Source: 39-52-133 sp036523795
GTDB taxonomy: Bacteria; Pseudomonadota; Gammaproteobacteria; Burkholderiales; Gallionellaceae
Length of the DNA: 64,000 bases
Direction: 5' to 3'
NCBI GenBank assembly: GCA_036523795.1
Contig: DATDDN010000048.1
Span: 7,852 to 71,851 of the forward strand
The notes below the pieces were generated by a model. That model made no database searches. It was not told the DNA's origin and saw only the letters and a program-made list of their open reading frames with translations. Shown here piece after piece: positions 61,387-64,000 of this stretch; positions within the stretch are counted from its first letter, which is position 1; every line of letters starts with the position of its first letter. A program made the position numbers and the translations under genes.

Positions 61387-62166
61387 ATGACGAAAATTCT
61401 AGCAGTCACCAATCAAAAAGGCGGTGTCGGAAAAACCACTACGTCGGTCAATCTGGCCGCCAGCTTGGCTGCGGCCAAACAGCGCGTGCTGCTGATCGAC
61501 CTGGATCCTCAAGGCAACGCGACCATGGGGAGCGCCATCAACAAGTCATCGCTGACCATTTCAGTCTACGATGTGCTCATCGGCACGCGCAACATCGCAG
61601 AAGCACGCACTCACTCCGAGGCGGGTAAATATGACATTCTGCCAGCCAATCGCAATCTGGCGGGTGCAGAAATTGAGCTGGTGGATATCGAGAATCGAGA
61701 AACTCGCCTCAAGGAAGCTTTGCACGGGGTGCAGGAAGAATACGACTACGTGCTGATCGATTGTCCACCCGCCCTGAATCTGCTGACGCTGAACGGCCTG
61801 TGTGCCGCCAAATCGGTGATGATTCCGATGCAATGCGAGTACTACGCCCTTGAGGGTCTAAGCGACCTCGTCAACACCATCCGCAAAGTGCGCGCTCACC
61901 TCAACCCCGATCTGCAGATCGAAGGCTTGTTGCGTACCATGTACGACCCACGCAACACGCTCGCACAACAAGTCTCGGACCAGCTCAAGCAACACTTTGG
62001 CGACAAGGTCTATCGCACCGTCATTCCCAGGAATGTGCGTCTGGCCGAGGCGCCGAGTTTTGGATTGCCGGCCCTGTACCACGACCGGGACTCGCGCGGC
62101 ACACAAGCCTATCTGGCATTGGCGGGTGAATTGCTGAACAACTCAGCGGTAATGGAAACAGTTTAA
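61387..62166 (+). CDS. parA: Chromosome-partitioning ATPase ParA (Soj)
   Basis: This 259-residue deviant Walker ATPase has the KGGVGKTTTSVNLA motif with both lysines (Lys11 and Lys16), DLDPQGNAT and DYVLIDCPPALNLLTL. It lacks the N-terminal helix-turn-helix of plasmid type Ia ParA, so it is the chromosomal Soj type. With ParB and parS it segregates the origin region. parB follows after 13 bases. Confidence 0.96.
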   Translation: MTKILAVTNQKGGVGKTTTSVNLAASLAAAKQRVLLIDLDPQGNATMGSAINKSSLTISVYDVLIGTRNIAEARTHSEAGKYDILPANRNLAGAEIELVDIENRETRLKEALHGVQEEYDYVLIDCPPALNLLTLNGLCAAKSVMIPMQCEYYALEGLSDLVNTIRKVRAHLNPDLQIEGLLRTMYDPRNTLAQQVSDQLKQHFGDKVYRTVIPRNVRLAEAPSFGLPALYHDRDSRGTQAYLALAGELLNNSAVMETV

Positions 62167-62179
62167 CGGGACGAACAGA

Positions 62180-63043
62180 ATGGCAAAACCAAACAAAGGG
62201 CTGGGACGTGGCTTGGACGCGTTGCTGTCGGTCAACACAGACGTGCAGGAAGAGGTGCTGAAAGAAATGCGCATCGAACTCCTCAAGCCGGGCAAATATC
62301 AGCCTCGCAGCCATATGGACGAAGCGGCCCTTAACGAGTTGGCTTCCTCCATCAAGGCACAAGGGGTGATTCAGCCCATCCTTGCACGCGAGCTCAGCGA
62401 TGGCAGCTGCGAAATCATCGCCGGTGAGCGTCGCTGGCGCGCTGCGCGCCTGGCAGGATTGACCGAGGTGCCAGTTCTTGTGCGCAAGGTGCCGGACAGC
62501 GCGGCGCTGGCGATGGCGCTGATCGAAAATATCCAGCGCGAGAATCTCAACCCCCTGGAGGAGGCGGTTGGTATTCAGCGGCTGATCGACGAGTTTCACA
62601 TGACCCATCAAACCGCCGCGGATGCGGTGGGACGTTCACGCAGCGCTGCAACCAACCTCCTGCGCCTGCTGAATCTTACTGAGGTGGTAAAAGACCACTT
62701 GTCCAGCGGCCGCCTCGACATGGGCCACGCGCGAGCCCTGTTGGCACTGGAAGGCGCCAGCCAGATTGCAGCCGCCAACAAGATTGTGGCCGAGGGTCTG
62801 TCCGTGCGCGAAGCGGAAAAACTGGTGCAGGACATGCTCAAGCCACAAATGGGCAAGCCGGAAAAGACGGTCCAGCACAGCCGCGATATCCTGCGCCTGC
62901 AGGAGCGCGTATCCGACCAGCTCGGCGCCAAAGTCGGCATTCAGCATGGCAGCAAGGGCAAGGGCAAGCTGGTGATCGAGTACAAAACGCTCGACCAGTT
63001 GGACGGCATTTTGTCCAAAATGGGAATTACTGGAGAGTTTTAG
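62180..63043 (+). CDS. parB: Chromosome-partitioning protein ParB (Spo0J)
   Basis: This 287-residue CTP-dependent DNA clamp has the N-terminal ParA-interacting start (KGLGRGLDALL), the CTP-binding GERRWRAARLAG and ENIQRENLNPLEEA motifs, a central helix-turn-helix (QTAADAVGRSRSAATNLLRLL) and a C-terminal dimerisation domain. Its target parS is present twice in this window (52268 and 58767). Confidence 0.97.
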   Translation: MAKPNKGLGRGLDALLSVNTDVQEEVLKEMRIELLKPGKYQPRSHMDEAALNELASSIKAQGVIQPILARELSDGSCEIIAGERRWRAARLAGLTEVPVLVRKVPDSAALAMALIENIQRENLNPLEEAVGIQRLIDEFHMTHQTAADAVGRSRSAATNLLRLLNLTEVVKDHLSSGRLDMGHARALLALEGASQIAAANKIVAEGLSVREAEKLVQDMLKPQMGKPEKTVQHSRDILRLQERVSDQLGAKVGIQHGSKGKGKLVIEYKTLDQLDGILSKMGITGEF

Positions 63044-63070
63044 TAGTATTTAAGATCAATAATAATCCTT

Positions 63071-63099
63071 TTGACAGCTAATTTATATCTTGCTAATAT
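63071..63099 (+). promoter_or_regulatory. Promoter of the atp operon
   Basis: TTGACA (63071-63076), a 17-base spacer ending TTGC and TAATAT (63094-63099) form a strong sigma-70 promoter after parB. Transcription would start near 63106, giving a short leader before the atpI ATG at 63124. Confidence 0.85.
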
Positions 63100-63123
63100 G
63101 GCGAATTGTGTCGGACTAGAGCC

Positions 63124-63501
63124 ATGCGCAGTGAATATGTACGCCTCCTGACGCTGCAACTTGCAGCAGTTTTGATAGGTGCGCTCATTGTGTATTGGCA
63201 GGTAGGACCGCTGGCATCAAAGTCATACGCGTACGGATCTGTGGTGGTAATGGTGGGGGCGACAATCCTGGCCCTGCAACACAGACGGTCAGAATCCCGC
63301 ATCGAAGAAGTGGAATCAGTATTGCGTCATGCCTACAAAACGGCAATTCAGCGTTTTGTCTGGGCGATCTTTTTGCTGGCGGTCGGATTTAAATTTTTAG
63401 GCCTCGCCCCCTTGTGGCTGTTGACCGGCTTTGTGGTGGGCCAGGTGACGTGGCTGTTTGTCCCGATTTGGATGAGATTGAAAGCACAAAATGACAACTG
63501 A
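63124..63501 (+). CDS. atpI: ATP synthase subunit I (AtpI)
   Basis: This 125-residue membrane protein has about four hydrophobic helices (LLTLQLAAVLIGALIVYWQV, SVVVMVGATILAL, FVWAIFLLAVGFKFLGL, LLTGFVVGQVTWLFV). AtpI is a chaperone-like factor for c-ring assembly. It lies first in the atp operon, between parB and atpB. ATG 63124 (MRSEYVRLLTLQ) is preferred over the TTG at 63106, which is at the expected transcription start. Its 3' end overlaps atpB by 11 bases. Confidence 0.88.
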   Translation: MRSEYVRLLTLQLAAVLIGALIVYWQVGPLASKSYAYGSVVVMVGATILALQHRRSESRIEEVESVLRHAYKTAIQRFVWAIFLLAVGFKFLGLAPLWLLTGFVVGQVTWLFVPIWMRLKAQNDN

Positions 63502-64000
63502 AGCATTGACCTCTGCAGAATACATTAGGCATCACCTGCAAAACCTGACATGTGGCATTCATGAAGGCCATATTCACTGTGCACACACCGCAGAAGAAGC
63601 GAAAGAAATGGGCTTCTGGGCGCTGAATGTAGATACATTCGTCATGTCGTTGCTGCTGGGTCTGGTATTCATGGGCCTGTTCTACTCTGTTGCGCGCAAG
63701 GCGCAGCAAGGCATTCCGAGCGGCGTGCAGAATTTTGTCGAGTGGGTCATCGAATTCATCGACAACAGCGTGCGTGGTTCCTTTACCGGCCGCAGCGCCC
63801 TGGTTGCTCCTCTGGCAATGACAGTGTTCCTCTGGGTGTTCATGATGAACCTGATGGACCTGATTCCTATCGATTACATTCCATTCATTGCTGAAAAAGC
63901 GGGTCTGGGCCATTTCAAGGTGGTGCCCTCTACAGATCCTAACGCCACCATGGGCATGGCGATCGGCGTCTTCCTCCTGGTCATTTTCTACAGCATCAAG
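63491..64000 (+). CDS. atpB: ATP synthase subunit a, N-terminal part (cut by window edge)
   Basis: The first 170 codons are present and the gene runs off the right edge. Membrane subunit a forms the proton half-channels of F-ATPase. The N-terminus MTTEALTSAEYIRHHLQNLT, then GFWALNVDTFVMSLLLGLVF, VQNFVEWVIEFID, and FVMNLMDLIP-like text (MMNLMDLIPIDYIP) match betaproteobacterial AtpB. The essential arginine lies beyond the edge. The ATG overlaps the atpI 3' end. Confidence 0.95.
   Translation, partial: MTTEALTSAEYIRHHLQNLTCGIHEGHIHCAHTAEEAKEMGFWALNVDTFVMSLLLGLVFMGLFYSVARKAQQGIPSGVQNFVEWVIEFIDNSVRGSFTGRSALVAPLAMTVFLWVFMMNLMDLIPIDYIPFIAEKAGLGHFKVVPSTDPNATMGMAIGVFLLVIFYSIK

Overview
This window is a 64 kb piece of a chromosome from a chemolithoautotrophic betaproteobacterium. 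The best guess is Nitrosomonadales, Gallionellaceae-like (Sideroxydans or Gallionella type). The guess rests on a form II RuBisCO operon (cbbM-cbbQ-cbbO) with a divergent cbbR, a full Calvin-cycle set next to it, a Thiobacillus/Acidithiobacillus-type glutamate-cysteine ligase, and gene orders familiar from betaproteobacteria (def-fmt-rsmB-DUF4390-ntrYX, LysM-dprA-smg-topA, EIIA-HPr-EI). Taxonomy is inferred from gene content; no 16S rRNA, rRNA or tRNA gene was found.

Layout. 1-7.4 kb: purU (partial), murI and an ABC-F protein on the minus strand, then gshA, apbE and a regulatory PTS (EIIA-Man, HPr, EI) on the plus strand. 7.4-12.6 kb: a low-GC accessory stretch with two tandem paralogous lipoproteins, a decayed CYTH phosphatase, an uncharacterised protein, a frameshifted DMT transporter, two more lipoproteins, and a gene-poor segment with small palindromic repeats. 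12.6-23.5 kb: relA, a SAM-II-like riboswitch with terminator ahead of metX-metW, ampG, a Gtr-like three-gene glycosylation cassette, exoA, pyrE and a DUF4124 protein. 23.5-38.3 kb: the carbon block. It holds purC, fbp, cbbO, cbbQ and cbbM, divergent cbbR, then fba, pyk, pgk, gap and tkt, which together supply much of the Calvin cycle and lower glycolysis. 38.4-44.5 kb: an NtrYX-like two-component pair, then DUF4390, rsmB, fmt and def. 44.6-49.8 kb: LysM protein, dprA, smg and topA.

49.8-64 kb is the replication-origin neighbourhood. gyrB, dnaN and dnaA lie on the minus strand. rpmH, rnpA, yidD, yidC, mnmE, mnmG, rsmG, parA, parB and atpI-atpB lie on the plus strand. Two perfect 16-bp parS palindromes flank the dnaA/rpmH divergence, and the dnaN-dnaA gap is very AT-rich, so oriC is probably within 53.4-55.1 kb.

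Most of the window is conserved housekeeping. The less ordinary items are the riboswitch-terminator at metX, the four-cysteine lipoprotein paralogs, the multiply broken CYTH gene, a terminator that splits cbbM from cbbQO, a gyrB terminator placed inside topA, a response regulator of NtrX type without its AAA+ domain, and the placement of cbb genes between fba and purC. I found no CRISPR array, prophage, insertion-sequence transposase, or clearly new defence or biosynthetic system.
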